Positions 18,219 through 26,127 of a DNA stretch of 64,000 nt are shown here, in pieces. Position 1 is the first letter of the stretch; each line of letters opens with the position of its first letter. A program made the translations under genes and the position numbers. Below the pieces are notes generated by a model, which saw nothing but the letters and a program-made list of their open reading frames with translations, was not told the origin of the DNA and searched no databases. The DNA lies in assembly GCF_000821305.1 (NCBI RefSeq), contig NZ_CCXK01000016.1:485033-549032 (forward strand), in the 5' to 3' direction. The DNA is from Clostridium culturomicium (GTDB lineage: Bacteria; Bacillota; Clostridia; Clostridiales; Clostridiaceae).

Positions 18219-18256
18219 ATAAAAAAGCAGAGATGCTTAAAATAAACATCTCTGCT
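18219..18256 (-). terminator. Terminator of the TPR-protein gene
   Basis: A perfect 10-bp stem (18226-18235 with 18247-18256) followed on the minus strand by a T-rich tail, 14 nt past the stop of the TPR gene. It separates that gene from the polysaccharide operon. Confidence 0.85.
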
Positions 18257-18269
18257 AAAATTTAATTTT

Positions 18270-19331
18270 CTATTTTAATATTCCTTCTAACTCTTTAACT
18301 ATTTCATCATTCGGATCAAGCTTCTTAGCTATTTCTAAATGTGTTTTTGCTTGCTCTATTTCATTATTATTCATATAGCACATTACTAAATTTGTACAAA
18401 CCTCTATAGATGAAGTAAGTTCAAATACTCTTCTAAAATACTTAATAGCTTCTCCAAATTCATTTAAACAAGCATAGTTAATACCTAGTTCATTAAATAC
18501 TTGAACATAATTACTATCTATTGCTAAAGCTTCATTTAAGTAATAAATTGCCTTTTCGTAATTCTGAAGAATTCTATAGCAAATTGATATATAATAGTAA
18601 ACTTCTGCCTTGTTTCCTAAAACATCTACTAATGGAAGTAATGTTTCTAATGCCTTTTTAGGCTCTTCATAAACTAGTTCCTTTCCGTGGTCGTACTCGT
18701 TTATTATACTTAAATTATTTTTAAGTTCCTCAACTTCTTCAGTAACTTTCCCACCTAAAGAAATATATTGATTTATATTAAAGAATGCTTTTTCAATGTC
18801 ACCTTCTTCATACTTAATTATAGCATCATAATAATATGGAGCTGCATAATCATTGTATTTTTTAGCTAGATCTATAAGCTTTAATTCCTCGTCTTTAAAC
18901 GCAGAGTGAGTTTTTCTAAGTCCGTCAGCTAATATTAAACCTTTATCTAAATTATCTTTAGAAACTTCTACTTGTAAAAGTCCCTTTAACATAATGAAAG
19001 CATCCTCATACTTATCATTCTTTATGTTATCAAATATTCTACCTTTTATATAATTTGTACTGTTTGGAATTGACTTTATAACCTCAATATAAGTTCCATT
19101 GTGAGTAAACTTTTCATCTGCTCCTAAAACAAAAAACATACCCTCTACAAACAAATTAACCGGTATATCTTGAAGATTATCGCCAGACTTAGCTTTGTTT
19201 ACTATTTTTTCAGAACTTACCGGCATATATATATTCTCTTTAAATTTATATTCATTTATTTTGCTATCCTTTTTTATTTCAAGAAATAGCATTTTCTCTA
19301 ATTTTTCTAAAAAATAATTTCCATTACTCAT
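18270..19331 (-). CDS. Tetratricopeptide-repeat protein of unknown role
   Basis: About 353 aa, soluble, no signal peptide. The C-terminal half (about 235-350) carries three to four TPR-like helical pairs (for example YYYISICYRILQNYEKAIYYLNEALAID and the next repeats); the middle also looks all-helical. The N-terminal 90 residues are not recognised. TPRs mediate protein-protein contacts, so no enzymatic role is claimed. It is monocistronic: a terminator follows and a divergent decarboxylase gene lies upstream. Two consecutive ATGs exist; the second (19331) has better spacing from AAGGTG. It is next to, but probably not part of, the polysaccharide cluster. Confidence 0.85.
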   Translation of the reverse strand: MSNGNYFLEKLEKMLFLEIKKDSKINEYKFKENIYMPVSSEKIVNKAKSGDNLQDIPVNLFVEGMFFVLGADEKFTHNGTYIEVIKSIPNSTNYIKGRIFDNIKNDKYEDAFIMLKGLLQVEVSKDNLDKGLILADGLRKTHSAFKDEELKLIDLAKKYNDYAAPYYYDAIIKYEEGDIEKAFFNINQYISLGGKVTEEVEELKNNLSIINEYDHGKELVYEEPKKALETLLPLVDVLGNKAEVYYYISICYRILQNYEKAIYYLNEALAIDSNYVQVFNELGINYACLNEFGEAIKYFRRVFELTSSIEVCTNLVMCYMNNNEIEQAKTHLEIAKKLDPNDEIVKELEGILK

Positions 19332-19534
19332 CATAACACCTTCTAACCTATTAATTTTATTTCTTTATTTTCTTCTACATCTAAATATATTAACATAAAT
19401 TCGCAACTTCAACCATGATTGCTTAAAATAAATTAATAATAAATAATCTTTAAGGTTCAAAGCTATAATATATAATAAATATAGCTATTTTACTCTCTAA
19501 TATTGATTAATTCAGGAATTAAATGAAATTTTTA

Positions 19535-19563
19535 TTGCATTGGTATGTATATTATTCTATAAT
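19535..19563 (+). promoter_or_regulatory. Promoter of the Orn/Lys/Arg decarboxylase gene
   Basis: TTGCAT (19535-19540) and a perfect TATAAT (19558-19563) with the ideal 17-nt spacer. Transcription would start near 19570, giving an untranslated leader of about 190 nt. Confidence 0.7.
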
Positions 19564-19660
19564 AAATTTGTTTTATAATTTTAAACTATTTAGAAATGTA
19601 TTTTAAGTATAATTATATGAATAATTATTATGAGTAAGCTTCTACTTATTTCACTGATTT

Positions 19661-19706
19661 GAGTAGATCCGAGTACCTAAATCTTAGATTTAGACTCTCC
19701 CTTAAG
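19661..19706 (+). repeat. Copy of dispersed intergenic repeat (leader of decarboxylase gene)
   Basis: Contains GAGTAGATCC, the small palindrome CTAAATC..AGATTTAG and CTCCCTTAAG, shared in order with copies at 22446-22505, 22519-22567, 38372-38394 (minus) and 62099-62155. Confidence 0.5.
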
Positions 19707-19762
19707 TTTGTGTTAATAAGAACACTTACTTAATATTATTTAAATAGAAAGAGGGTATAGAA

Positions 19763-21253
19763 TTGTATAAATTAAATCAAAATGAAACTCCATTATTTGA
19801 CGCTCTAATGGAATATGTTAATAGAGACACCCTTCCTTTCCACGTACCTGGTCACAAAAAAGGTGTAGGTGCAGACGAAGAATTTAAAAATTTCATGGGT
19901 GAAAATCCATTTAAAATTGATGTAACAGTATTTAAACTTGTAGACAGCTATCATCACCCAACTGGACCAATAAAAAAAGCTCAAGAATTAGCTGCTGATG
20001 CTTACGGATCTGATGCATGCTTCTTCTCTGTTCACGGTACTTCCGGTGCTATACAAGCCATGATTCTTTCTGTAGTTGGTGCTGGTGACAAAATAATAGT
20101 TCCAAGAAATGTACATAAATCTATTACTGGTGGAATTATTTTAGCAGGTGCAATTCCTGTATATATGCAGCCTGAGCTTGATAAAAAATTAGGAATTGCT
20201 AACGGTGTAGCTCCTGAAACAGTAAGAGAAACTTTAGAAGCTAATCCGGATGCTAAAGCCGTTCTTATAATAAATCCAACTTATTATGGTGTATCTACTG
20301 ATATTAAGCAAATTGCTGACATCGTTCACGAGTATGATATACCTTTAATAGTTGACGAAGCACATGGACCTCACCTAAATTTCAATAAAAAGCTACCTAT
20401 GTCAGCAATGGAAGCAGGTGCAGATATCTGTGCACAAAGCACTCACAAGATTATTGGTGCAATGACTCAAGGTTCATTACTTCAAGTTAATGCAAAAAGA
20501 ATTAATGTTAACAGAGTTAAGCAAGTTATAAACCTAATGCACACAACTTCTCCTTCATATATATTAATGGCATCTCTTGATACTGCAAGACGCCAGATTG
20601 CTTTACATGGTGAAGAATTATTAGAAAAAACTATTGAGCTTTCTAACTATGTAAGAAGAGAAGTTAATAAGATTCCTGGTTTCTACTGCTTCGGTGAAGA
20701 AATTCTAGGAAAAGCTGGTGCTTATGCCTTTGATCCAACTAAAATAACAATAACTTGTCGTGACCTTGGAATTACAGGTTATGATTTAGATATGATACTT
20801 GCAAATAAGTATCACATTCAAATGGAATTATCAGACCTTTACAGCGTTCTTATTGTTGGTTCCTTTGGAGACACACTTGAAGGCATGGAAAGACTTCTAA
20901 GTGCCCTTAGAGAAATCAGTGATGACTATTATGGTAAGGGAACGCCTAAGGCAGACTTCTTAGATATTCCGCCAATACCTGAGCAAATCCAGATTCCTAA
21001 CGAAGCATTCAACAGTGTGAAGACTCCTGTTAGAATTAAAGATAGTGTTGGTATGATAAGCGGAGAATTCCTTATGGCATATCCTCCTGGAATTCCAGTA
21101 CTTTGCCCTGGTGAAAAAATTACTAAAGAAATTGTCGATTACGTACAAAACCTTAAAGATGCAGGTCTTTACGTTCAAGGAACAGAAGACCCAGAAGTTG
21201 AATATATTCTTGTTGTTAAAGAAGAAGACGCAGTATTCATTAATGTAGAATAA
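19763..21253 (+). CDS. Orn/Lys/Arg decarboxylase (fold type I, SpeA/YaaO-like)
   Basis: PLP-dependent basic amino-acid decarboxylase, 496 aa, the short Gram-positive type. Seen: LPFHVPGHKKG at 24-34, SVHGTSGA around 89-96, DEAHGPH (198-204) and the PLP lysine Lys229 in AQSTHKIIGAMTQ. It makes a diamine or agmatine from lysine, ornithine or arginine; the substrate cannot be settled here, though arginine decarboxylation for polyamine synthesis is common for this group. The start is TTG at 19763 with GAGGG 7 nt upstream; no in-frame ATG gives a credible alternative. Single-gene unit with its own promoter and terminator. Confidence 0.92.
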   Translation: MYKLNQNETPLFDALMEYVNRDTLPFHVPGHKKGVGADEEFKNFMGENPFKIDVTVFKLVDSYHHPTGPIKKAQELAADAYGSDACFFSVHGTSGAIQAMILSVVGAGDKIIVPRNVHKSITGGIILAGAIPVYMQPELDKKLGIANGVAPETVRETLEANPDAKAVLIINPTYYGVSTDIKQIADIVHEYDIPLIVDEAHGPHLNFNKKLPMSAMEAGADICAQSTHKIIGAMTQGSLLQVNAKRINVNRVKQVINLMHTTSPSYILMASLDTARRQIALHGEELLEKTIELSNYVRREVNKIPGFYCFGEEILGKAGAYAFDPTKITITCRDLGITGYDLDMILANKYHIQMELSDLYSVLIVGSFGDTLEGMERLLSALREISDDYYGKGTPKADFLDIPPIPEQIQIPNEAFNSVKTPVRIKDSVGMISGEFLMAYPPGIPVLCPGEKITKEIVDYVQNLKDAGLYVQGTEDPEVEYILVVKEEDAVFINVE

Positions 21254-21273
21254 ATACCATCAAGATAAATGAA

Positions 21274-21312
21274 ACCACAGTAACCCTAAAAATTAAGGCT
21301 ACTGTGGTCTTT
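21274..21312 (+). terminator. Terminator between convergent genes
   Basis: A 12-bp stem with one mismatch (21274-21285 with 21297-21308) followed by CTTTTATTT on the + strand, 20 nt past the decarboxylase stop. It may also serve the convergent gene ending at 21312. Confidence 0.8.
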
Positions 21313-22157
21313 TATTTCTGCTTCTTTCTTATTGCTGAGCATTTGTACTCTGCATTGATTTTACCTGAGTTAACTATGTTCTTTAAATAATCATTATAAG
21401 TCATCTTAGCCATACTTCCATAAGCTTTTATAAGATTTTCAAAGTATCCCATCATGTAAGATACCTTCATTAAAGCTTCTGTGTGAGAAGTAATAAATCT
21501 TAAATTATACCCTCTTCTCATCTTTTCTGCAGCACCTCTTAGCTTCCCATAGCTAAGAGCAGCCCTTGATATAAGCTGAACTTTTTCATAGTTACAAATC
21601 ATAACTTCTTTATATGATGCCATACAGTTATCTATTACAGCTTCATCGAAATACTTCTTATTCTGCATCTCTGCTTCAACAACCTTAAGAAAATCTTTAA
21701 GCTTTTCATTTGTTTTGCCCCTTAACTCCAGCAGCTTAACTAAAATAGCTTGTACCTTTTCTATTTCACCTTTATCAATATTATACTTTGAGCATCTATT
21801 AGAAATTAACTTCAGTCCTTCCTCCATTAATTCTAAATCATCTTTATTCTTTTCAATTTCATCCTCACCTTGAAGTGCTCTTATTATGCTTCCTGGTTCA
21901 TCATTAAGATAAGCATCCATAAAAAATGTAAGTCTTGCTACTCTCGCTCTTATACTTTCCTTCTCTACTATTTTATTCTCTCCATCTAAGTATAAATATT
22001 CCTCACTCTTTCCAATACCTTTCTTTTTAAAGATAACTTCTTTATAAAGCTTTCCACCTAGATCTACAGATTCAGATACTTTTATATCTTCAAACAATTT
22101 GCTATATTCTTTTATTACTGCCATTTCTTCAGCTGATGCCATTCTATATACTATCAT
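21312..22157 (-). CDS. Unrecognised protein, all-helical
   Basis: 281 aa; I do not recognise a family. The N-terminal 80 residues look alpha/beta with charged turns. From about residue 85 onward the protein is predicted helical and rich in Lys/Glu, with no signal peptide or membrane segment, and ends in a basic tail. The coding frame is well supported: GGAGG 7 nt before the ATG, an extended -10 promoter about 75 nt upstream and a shared terminator downstream. It faces the decarboxylase gene convergently and has no operon partner, so context gives no clue to function. Confidence 0.8.
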   Translation of the reverse strand: MIVYRMASAEEMAVIKEYSKLFEDIKVSESVDLGGKLYKEVIFKKKGIGKSEEYLYLDGENKIVEKESIRARVARLTFFMDAYLNDEPGSIIRALQGEDEIEKNKDDLELMEEGLKLISNRCSKYNIDKGEIEKVQAILVKLLELRGKTNEKLKDFLKVVEAEMQNKKYFDEAVIDNCMASYKEVMICNYEKVQLISRAALSYGKLRGAAEKMRRGYNLRFITSHTEALMKVSYMMGYFENLIKAYGSMAKMTYNDYLKNIVNSGKINAEYKCSAIRKKQK

Positions 22158-22232
22158 ACTTCATCCTCCTACTTATACTTTGTCTTGTGTTTTATATTAA
22201 ATTGCGTATTACATTACTTCGATATACTTTAC

Positions 22233-22241
22233 ATTATATCA
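22233..22241 (-). promoter_or_regulatory. Extended -10 promoter of the unrecognised gene
   Basis: Minus-strand TGATATAAT, a perfect -10 box with the TGn extension, about 75 nt before the start codon at 22157. No good -35 box is visible. Confidence 0.5.
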
Positions 22242-22287
22242 AAAAATCATAAAATTCCTATTAATTATTTGTTTCTATAATAAAAAA

Positions 22288-22321
22288 TATTAGCCCTGCA
22301 CCTTTTAGGCAGAGCTAATAT
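22288..22321 (-). terminator. Terminator downstream of iorB
   Basis: A 12-13-bp stem with one mismatch (22288-22300 with 22309-22321) followed on the minus strand by TTTTTTATT. Confidence 0.8.
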
Positions 22322-22352
22322 TTTTAGTGACATCTAAACCGCCTTCATTCTT

Positions 22353-22369
22353 AATTCTACATTCGGGCA
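22353..22369 (-). repeat. 17-bp sequence also present at 57245-57261
   Basis: On the minus strand reads TGCCCGAATGTAGAATT, identical to the + strand at 57245-57261. Both lie in non-coding DNA. Confidence 0.7.
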
Positions 22370-22445
22370 ATCTAAATTCATATGAACTCCTTTTCTAATT
22401 AAAGACCTATTTTCTTTAATTGAACTTCCTTCTTGATTTTTCTCA

Positions 22446-22505
22446 AAGGAGTAAGTTCGCATATCCCAAATCATAGATTGGGATGCTCACTTAAGGAAAC
22501 TCCTT
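22446..22505 (+). repeat. Dispersed intergenic repeat, tandem copy 1
   Basis: About 60 nt bounded by AAGGAGT (22446) and ACTCCTT (22499-22505). The centre holds an imperfect palindrome CCCAAATC..GATTGGG followed by CTCACTTAAGG. Confidence 0.6.
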
Positions 22506-22518
22506 CTCGCTTCGCTCG

Positions 22519-22567
22519 AAGGAGTAAGTTCCAATTAACCAAATCATAGATTTGGAGTATCACTTAT
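22519..22567 (+). repeat. Dispersed intergenic repeat, tandem copy 2
   Basis: Begins AAGGAGTAAGTTCC like copy 1, then CCAAATC..GATTTGG and TATCACTTA. The 13 nt between the copies plus their ends form a hairpin (ACTCCTTC with GAAGGAGT). Confidence 0.6.
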
Positions 22568-22608
22568 GTCATTTATAAAATAAATGTGAAAATAATATGT
22601 CATGATAA

Positions 22609-23196
22609 TTAAACAGTAGTTAATTGATCCATTCCAGCCTTTAAAGCCTTTTCATTTAACTCTATTGCTTTTGGTGGAACTATAGATTTTACTACTTCAT
22701 TCCATTCTACATCTTCAATATTCAAAGCTTTAATTAAAGCTCCTAAAAGAACAACATTTTGAGCCTTTATATTTCCAAGCTCTTGAGCTATTTCTGTGGC
22801 CTTAACTATTACAGTGTTTTCAATTTGTGATTTTAACGCTTCTTCAATTCCTTCTGGATATTTTTCAGCTCCTATTAAAACTGGTACTGGATGAATTTCA
22901 TAGTCATTAACTATTAAGTATCCACCTTTTTTCAAGTAATTTAATGCCCTTAAAGCTTCACTCTTTTCAAAAGCAACTATGGCATCAGCTTTTCCTATTT
23001 CAACAAGTGGTGAATGTACAGTTTCTCCAAATCTAACTTGAGTTGTTACACTTCCACCTCTTTGAGCCATTCCATGAACTTCAGACATCTTAACATCGTA
23101 GCCATATCTTAATAAACCTTCAGATAATATCTTTGAAGCAAGGATAGTTCCTTGTCCACCTACACCTATAAATAATATGCTTTTAGTTTCCTTCAT
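22609..23196 (-). CDS. iorB: Indolepyruvate:ferredoxin oxidoreductase, beta subunit
   Basis: Gamma-domain-type subunit (195 aa) of the 2-oxoacid:ferredoxin oxidoreductase family. With IorA it oxidatively decarboxylates aryl-2-oxoacids (indolepyruvate, phenylpyruvate) to aryl-acetyl-CoA, reducing ferredoxin. Seen: FIGVGGQGTILASKIL near the N-terminus and MSEVHGMAQRGGSVTTQVRFG, both family signatures. The ATG at 23196 lies 1 nt past the iorA stop, so translation is coupled; upstream TTG/GTG codons in frame lack a ribosome binding site at a workable distance. Last gene of the ptb-iorA-iorB operon. Confidence 0.93.
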   Translation of the reverse strand: MKETKSILFIGVGGQGTILASKILSEGLLRYGYDVKMSEVHGMAQRGGSVTTQVRFGETVHSPLVEIGKADAIVAFEKSEALRALNYLKKGGYLIVNDYEIHPVPVLIGAEKYPEGIEEALKSQIENTVIVKATEIAQELGNIKAQNVVLLGALIKALNIEDVEWNEVVKSIVPPKAIELNEKALKAGMDQLTTV

Positions 23197-23197
23197 A

Positions 23198-24964
23198 TTA
23201 CTCACCAACCTTTTCTATTGCATTAAATGGACAAACATCCTTACATAAGCCACAGCCATTACACATTGATTCATCAATAGAGACTATTCCATTTTTAAAC
23301 TGCAATGCTGGACATCCAGTTTTTAAGCAAAGCTTACATTTCTTACAATTGCCATTAACTGCACAACTCATGTTAACTCTTTTCTTTAATACATCTTTGA
23401 TTAAAGCACATGGCTGCTTTGTAATAATTACAAATGGCTCTGTACTGTTATGAGCATCCTTAACTGCAGCTTCTGTTTCCTTAAGCTTATAAGGGTCTAC
23501 AACTCTAATATTTTCTTCTTTAATTCCTGTTGCGAGCACTAAAGCTTCAATATCAACTATTGGTGCTGGTCTATTTTGTAGTGTCTTACCAGTACCAGGG
23601 TTTTCTTGATGTCCTGTCATTCCTGTTATTCTGTTATCTAATATAACTGTAACAAGTGGAGTGTTATTATACACACTCTCTATTAAACCCGTAACTCCTG
23701 AATGGAAGAAGGTTGAATCTCCGATGAAAGCAAACACCTTCTTATTATCTCTTTTATCAATTCTATTAACTCTCTCAATACCAACTCCTGCTGAAATTGA
23801 AGCACCCATACAAATTACTGTATCTGTGACATTAAGTGGTGCATTCATCCCTAAAGTGTAGCAACCTATATCTCCAGTTGCAATTACATCCTTGTACTTG
23901 GAAACCGCATAGAAAATACCTCTATGTGGACATCCAGGACATAAAACTGGTGGCCTTGATGGAGGGTTTACTTCAGCAACTTTATAATTTACTTCATTTA
24001 CTTCTCCTAAAATAGCTTTTCTAATAACGTCTGGGTTTAATTCATTACATATTGGAATAATTTCTTTTCCTATACATTGAATTCCCATAGCCTTAATAGC
24101 ATCTTCTAAAAATGGGTCATTTTCTTCTACAACGTAAAGCTTATCCACCTTAGCTGCAAATTCTCTTATTAACTCATCTGGTAGTGGATATGCAAAACCT
24201 ATCTTTAAGTAAGAAGCATTGTCTCCTAAAACCTCTCTGCAATATTCATATGAAATACCACTGGTGATAATACCTATTTGGGTATCACCCATTTCTATTC
24301 TATTAAGCTTTGAACTATTAGAATATTTTCTTAAAGCTTCTAACCTATCCTCAACCTCATAGTGCTTAGCTCTAGAATGTGCTGGTGTCATTATATATTT
24401 CTTTATATCCTTCTCGTAAGGCTTTATAGCTTTTTCAATCTTTTCATTTACCTCAACCACAGTCTTTGAGTGGCATACCCTTGTAGTTGTTCTGAAAAGT
24501 ACTACTGTATCAAAGCTTTCGCTTATCTCGTAAGCTTCTCTCATATACTCTATACATTCTTGTGAATTTGAAGGTTCTATTAATGCAACCTTAGCATGTG
24601 GTGCATAAAATCTGTTATCTTGCTCATTTTGTGAAGAGTGCATTCCTGGGTCATCAGCTGTCACCACAACAAAGCCACCATTTACTCCTTCATAGGCCAT
24701 TGTAAATAATGGATCCGCTGCTACGTTTAGTCCTACGTGTTTCATAGTTGTTAATGCTCTAGCACCTGCAATAGATGCACCTGAAGCAACTTCAAAAGCA
24801 ACCTTTTCATTAGGTGCCCACTCAGCATAAACATCATCATATAGTGCAAAATTCTCTAATATTTCTGTACTTGGAGTTCCTGGATAAGCTGATGCCACAT
24901 GACATCCTGCTTCATAGGCTCCTCTAGCTATAGCTTCATTACCAGTCATAATAACTTTTTTCAT
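23198..24964 (-). CDS. iorA: Indolepyruvate:ferredoxin oxidoreductase, alpha subunit
   Basis: Catalytic subunit, 588 aa. An N-terminal pyrimidine-binding domain (GNEAIARGAYEAG, AYPGTPSTEI) is followed by a thiamine-diphosphate domain with CPGCPHRG and TGDIGCYTLG, then GDSTFFHSG. Two C-terminal [4Fe-4S] sites follow: an irregular set CKKCKLC..GC and a classic CNGCGLCKDVCP in the last 20 residues. This order is the standard IorA layout, and the length is near the family norm. A strong AAGGTGG ribosome binding site precedes the ATG. It lies 25 nt downstream of the phosphate acyltransferase gene, suggesting aryl-acetyl-CoA made here may feed that enzyme. Confidence 0.95.
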   Translation of the reverse strand: MKKVIMTGNEAIARGAYEAGCHVASAYPGTPSTEILENFALYDDVYAEWAPNEKVAFEVASGASIAGARALTTMKHVGLNVAADPLFTMAYEGVNGGFVVVTADDPGMHSSQNEQDNRFYAPHAKVALIEPSNSQECIEYMREAYEISESFDTVVLFRTTTRVCHSKTVVEVNEKIEKAIKPYEKDIKKYIMTPAHSRAKHYEVEDRLEALRKYSNSSKLNRIEMGDTQIGIITSGISYEYCREVLGDNASYLKIGFAYPLPDELIREFAAKVDKLYVVEENDPFLEDAIKAMGIQCIGKEIIPICNELNPDVIRKAILGEVNEVNYKVAEVNPPSRPPVLCPGCPHRGIFYAVSKYKDVIATGDIGCYTLGMNAPLNVTDTVICMGASISAGVGIERVNRIDKRDNKKVFAFIGDSTFFHSGVTGLIESVYNNTPLVTVILDNRITGMTGHQENPGTGKTLQNRPAPIVDIEALVLATGIKEENIRVVDPYKLKETEAAVKDAHNSTEPFVIITKQPCALIKDVLKKRVNMSCAVNGNCKKCKLCLKTGCPALQFKNGIVSIDESMCNGCGLCKDVCPFNAIEKVGE

Positions 24965-24989
24965 AGCTTATACCACCTTCATTAATTTA

Positions 24990-25886
24990 TTAGCACAATA
25001 TACTTCCTAGGGCTATTGAATATAATTTAGATTTGAAGCTGTCTGCTCTTGAAACAAGGACAATTGGGCATTTTGCTCCAATAATTACGCCTGCACTTTC
25101 TGCCTTTGCAAAGTAAGTTAAGGATTTACCCAAAAAGTTTCCTGACTCTATGTTAGGAACCAAAAGAATATCAGCTTCACCAGCTACTTCGCTGACTATG
25201 CCCTTATGTTTAGCCGCCTCCTTAGATATGGCATTATCTAAGGCTAATGGGCCATCTATAATACAGCCCTTAATCTGTCCTCTTCTATTCATTGTTGAAA
25301 GAGTTGACGCATCGATAGTTGCCTGCATTGATGGATTTACAACCTCCACTGCACAGATAGGTGCAACCTTAGGTGTATCTATTCCTAGCGACTTTGCCAC
25401 TGAAACAGAATTATTTATGATTCCAATCTTGTCCTTTAATTCGGGATAAGGTACCATTCCACCATCTGTAAGGAATAAAAGCTTATGATATGTTGGTACA
25501 TCATAAATCATCACATGAGATAGTAAATTATTGGTTCTTAATTCAGCTTCTTTATTTAATACTGCCTTTAATAAAGAAGCAGTTCCTATAAGTCCCTTCA
25601 TTAAATAATCCGCTTGCCCTGCAGTAACTAGATGTACAGCCCATGCAGCAGCATTATTAATATCCGGTTCATTAATAATTCTAACTTCAGATAAGTTAAT
25701 ACCTTCTTTTTCTGCTATTGATCTAATAGCTTTTTCATCCCCAACTAAGATAGCTTCAACAATATCAAATTCAACTGCTTTAATCACGGATTCTAACACT
25801 ACGGAATCTTGTGCAACTGCTACTGATATCGTTTTCTTTTTTCCATTTCTTGCAGCTTCTAAAAGTTCCTCAAGATTTTTAATCAT
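24990..25886 (-). CDS. ptb: Phosphate butyryltransferase-like phosphate acyltransferase
   Basis: Phosphate acetyl/butyryl-transferase family, 298 aa. It exchanges CoA for phosphate on a short acyl-CoA. Seen along the whole length are the segments known from clostridial Ptb: VAVAQD near residue 20, EAILVGD, YLMKGLIGTASLLKAVLNKE, LLFLTDGGM, KVAPICAVEV and GCIIDGPLALD. The ATG at 25886 is used because AAGGGGTG lies 5 nt upstream; a longer in-frame start (25913) has none. No butyrate kinase follows. First gene of an operon with iorAB, so branched or aryl acyl-CoA may be the real substrate; that is inference. Confidence 0.85.
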   Translation of the reverse strand: MIKNLEELLEAARNGKKKTISVAVAQDSVVLESVIKAVEFDIVEAILVGDEKAIRSIAEKEGINLSEVRIINEPDINNAAAWAVHLVTAGQADYLMKGLIGTASLLKAVLNKEAELRTNNLLSHVMIYDVPTYHKLLFLTDGGMVPYPELKDKIGIINNSVSVAKSLGIDTPKVAPICAVEVVNPSMQATIDASTLSTMNRRGQIKGCIIDGPLALDNAISKEAAKHKGIVSEVAGEADILLVPNIESGNFLGKSLTYFAKAESAGVIIGAKCPIVLVSRADSFKSKLYSIALGSILC

Positions 25887-25981
25887 ACATTCACCCCTTA
25901 TAACCTTTTTCAAATTCCTCTAACTTATTATAATTTTAATTTCACAAGTAATTTGTCGCAATTTTCAATCAAGTCAACTTT

Positions 25982-26010
25982 AGTATATATTTCTTGTAAA
26001 TAATAGTCAA
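25982..26010 (-). promoter_or_regulatory. Promoter of the ptb-iorAB operon
   Basis: Minus-strand TTGACT (26005-26010) and TATACT (25982-25987) with a 17-nt spacer. The transcript would begin near 25975, about 90 nt before the ptb start. Confidence 0.75.
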
Positions 26011-26050
26011 TTCACACTGTTGAACTTTAAAGTGTTAAAGTATTTTATAT

Positions 26051-26100
26051 AATAAAAGCAGCTGTAGCTATTTCATATATTTGAAATAACTATAGCTGCT
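26051..26100 (-). terminator. Terminator of the U32-mutS2-DUF523-FMN operon
   Basis: A long stem of about 19 bp with one or two mismatches (26057-26075 with 26082-26100), 28 nt past the stop of the FMN-enzyme gene, with a T-rich tail on the minus strand. The + strand is also followed by T6. Confidence 0.85.
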
Positions 26101-26127
26101 TTTTTAATAATAATTTAATATTTTAAC

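Larger units (their letters stand above)
19332..19762. other. Divergent intergenic region with decarboxylase promoter, 5' UTR and repeat copy
   Basis: 430 bases without a gene. The left part is featureless AT-rich DNA upstream of the TPR gene. The right part contains the promoter at 19535-19563 and, inside the resulting roughly 190-nt 5' UTR, a copy of the dispersed intergenic repeat (19661-19706). No coding frame with a ribosome binding site was seen. Confidence 0.6.
22158..22608. other. Gene-free region with terminator and repeat copies downstream of iorB
   Basis: 450 bases. It holds a promoter element for the leftward gene at 21312-22157, the iorB-side terminator (22288-22321), a 17-bp sequence repeated at 57245 (22353-22369) and two tandem copies of the dispersed repeat (22446-22567) joined by a hairpin. 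iorB transcripts would carry a roughly 290-nt 3' region. No coding frame seen. Confidence 0.6.
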
